From Marinifilum sp. N1E240 (lineage in GTDB: Bacteria > Bacteroidota > Bacteroidia > Bacteroidales > Marinifilaceae), in contig NZ_WHKF01000002.1 in the NCBI RefSeq assembly GCF_009295825.1, forward strand, positions 496,001 through 560,000: 64,000 nucleotides of DNA, written 5' to 3'. Numbering within the stretch: the first letter of the stretch is position 1; the number at the start of each line of letters is the position of its first letter. The translations under genes were made by a program, and so were the position numbers. Positions 63,417 through 64,000 of the stretch are shown one piece after another. The notes under the pieces were generated by a model. That model did not search any database, had not been told where the DNA came from, and saw nothing but the letters and a program-made list of their open reading frames with translations.

Positions 63417-64000
63417 ATGAGCGATTCTATTTGGTGTTTCGAAAATGTAAATCTCTTTCAGATTCTTTGTCCTCATAGATTGAAGAAATACAATAACGAC
63501 CATTTTGAAGGATTTAAGAAAGGTGATTTTATTTATTTCCCTCATGATCCATCTAAATCGATTTTTATGGTGAGTAAGGGTAAAGTAAAGATTATTACTT
63601 ACAATCAGGATGGTGAGGAGGTTGTTAAAGCCATTTTGGGTAAAGGAGAAATATTTGGTGAAAAGGCAGTATTGGGTGAAGAGAAACGAGGTGATTATGC
63701 TATGGCTTGCACCGAACCAACTGAGCTTTGTCCTATGAAATTGCCTGATATGTATGAGTTGATGCGAGACAATGAGAAGTTTGGATTGTCTATTTACAAA
63801 CTGATTGGATTTCGAATTAGAAAAATGGAAAGACGTTTGGAGGCCTTACTTTTTAAAGATGTGAAAACTCGTTTGTGTGATTTCCTAAAAGATATGGCAG
63901 AAGAGAATGGAATTCAAAACAACAATCAAATTATCATCCGTCATTTTTATACTCAAAAGGATTTTGCAGATTTAATAGGAACAAAGCGTGAAACTGTTAC
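63417..64000 (+). CDS. CRP/FNR family transcription regulator (cut by window edge)
   Basis: ATG at 63417 with an open frame of 194 codons to the right edge. The N-terminal cyclic-nucleotide-binding fold is visible (FKKGDFIYFPHD, SIFMVSKGKVKIITYNQDGEEVVKAIL, GKGEIFGEKAVLGEEKRGDYAM). After the dimer helix comes the helix-turn-helix (FYTQKDFADLIGTKRETVT), which runs into the edge. The effector is unknown. There is no obvious Fe-S cysteine set. It may control sodN, from which it is separated by a terminator. Confidence 0.93.
   Translation, partial: MSDSIWCFENVNLFQILCPHRLKKYNNDHFEGFKKGDFIYFPHDPSKSIFMVSKGKVKIITYNQDGEEVVKAILGKGEIFGEKAVLGEEKRGDYAMACTEPTELCPMKLPDMYELMRDNEKFGLSIYKLIGFRIRKMERRLEALLFKDVKTRLCDFLKDMAEENGIQNNNQIIIRHFYTQKDFADLIGTKRETV

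Overview
The window reads as chromosomal DNA of an AT-rich member of the Bacteroidota, probably a marine anaerobe or facultative anaerobe near Marinilabiliales/Marinifilaceae (the order is an inference). The evidence is a TonB-dependent receptor paired with a DUF4249 lipoprotein, two ECF sigma/FecR pairs, propeller-type and TPR-type sensor kinases, a DUF4469 HU-like protein, lipoproteins with Bacteroidetes-type signals, and several perfect TAnnTTTG -7 promoter elements close to gene starts. I see no rRNA or tRNA gene, IS element, prophage or CRISPR array.

Left part (1-31.6 kb). This holds a MOSC protein, a lipoprotein, an M28 peptidase, an apparently exported Pcm methyltransferase, and a small DoxX-like/DUF302/DUF1579-like operon. 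Next is a BlaI/BlaR1 pair whose M56 protein carries a long charged coiled coil and three SusC-plug-like repeats, with three identical-type dyads in its promoter. Then come a YbaK deacylase, a LysM/amidase, a receptor + DUF4249 pair, sigma/FecR operon 1 with a DUF3575-type porin-like protein, a DUF819 membrane protein, an RhlE-like helicase and a YbhN-like protein. Sigma/FecR operon 2 has an STN-domain protein that lacks a barrel and a paralogue upstream. NadA and a 1121-residue propeller sensor kinase close the section.

Middle (31.7-51 kb). This holds CutC, a two-module transglutaminase-like lipoprotein, DeoB, an ABC-F ATPase with one intact and one degraded composite ATP site, a TPR sensor kinase, an aldo-keto reductase and an HU-like/DUF4469 protein. 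A 467-bp convergent gap follows, carrying five GC-rich mini-hairpins about 23 bp apart. The complete phosphate regulon pstS-pstC-pstA-pstB-phoU-phoB-phoR is on the minus strand, with 11-bp tandem repeats upstream of pstS that look like a Pho box.

Right part (51-64 kb). A sirtuin and FabG precede PlsY, which lies 9 bp downstream of a single gene fusing a FakA-type kinase (DAK2 + middle domain) to a FakB-type fatty-acid binder (DegV). Together they suggest a one-polypeptide fatty-acid kinase passing acyl-phosphate to PlsY. Next is a secreted solenoid protein built of ten 34-residue ISSDYE repeats, followed by a LytS-type kinase, a degenerate LytS-type pseudokinase and a LytTR regulator. The end holds a beta-barrel/DUF3179/membrane operon, divergent from a nickel superoxide dismutase that has a Sec signal peptide and a natural C-terminal histidine run, and then the start of a CRP/FNR regulator cut by the window edge.

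Function calls come from reading motifs by eye. No database search was possible.
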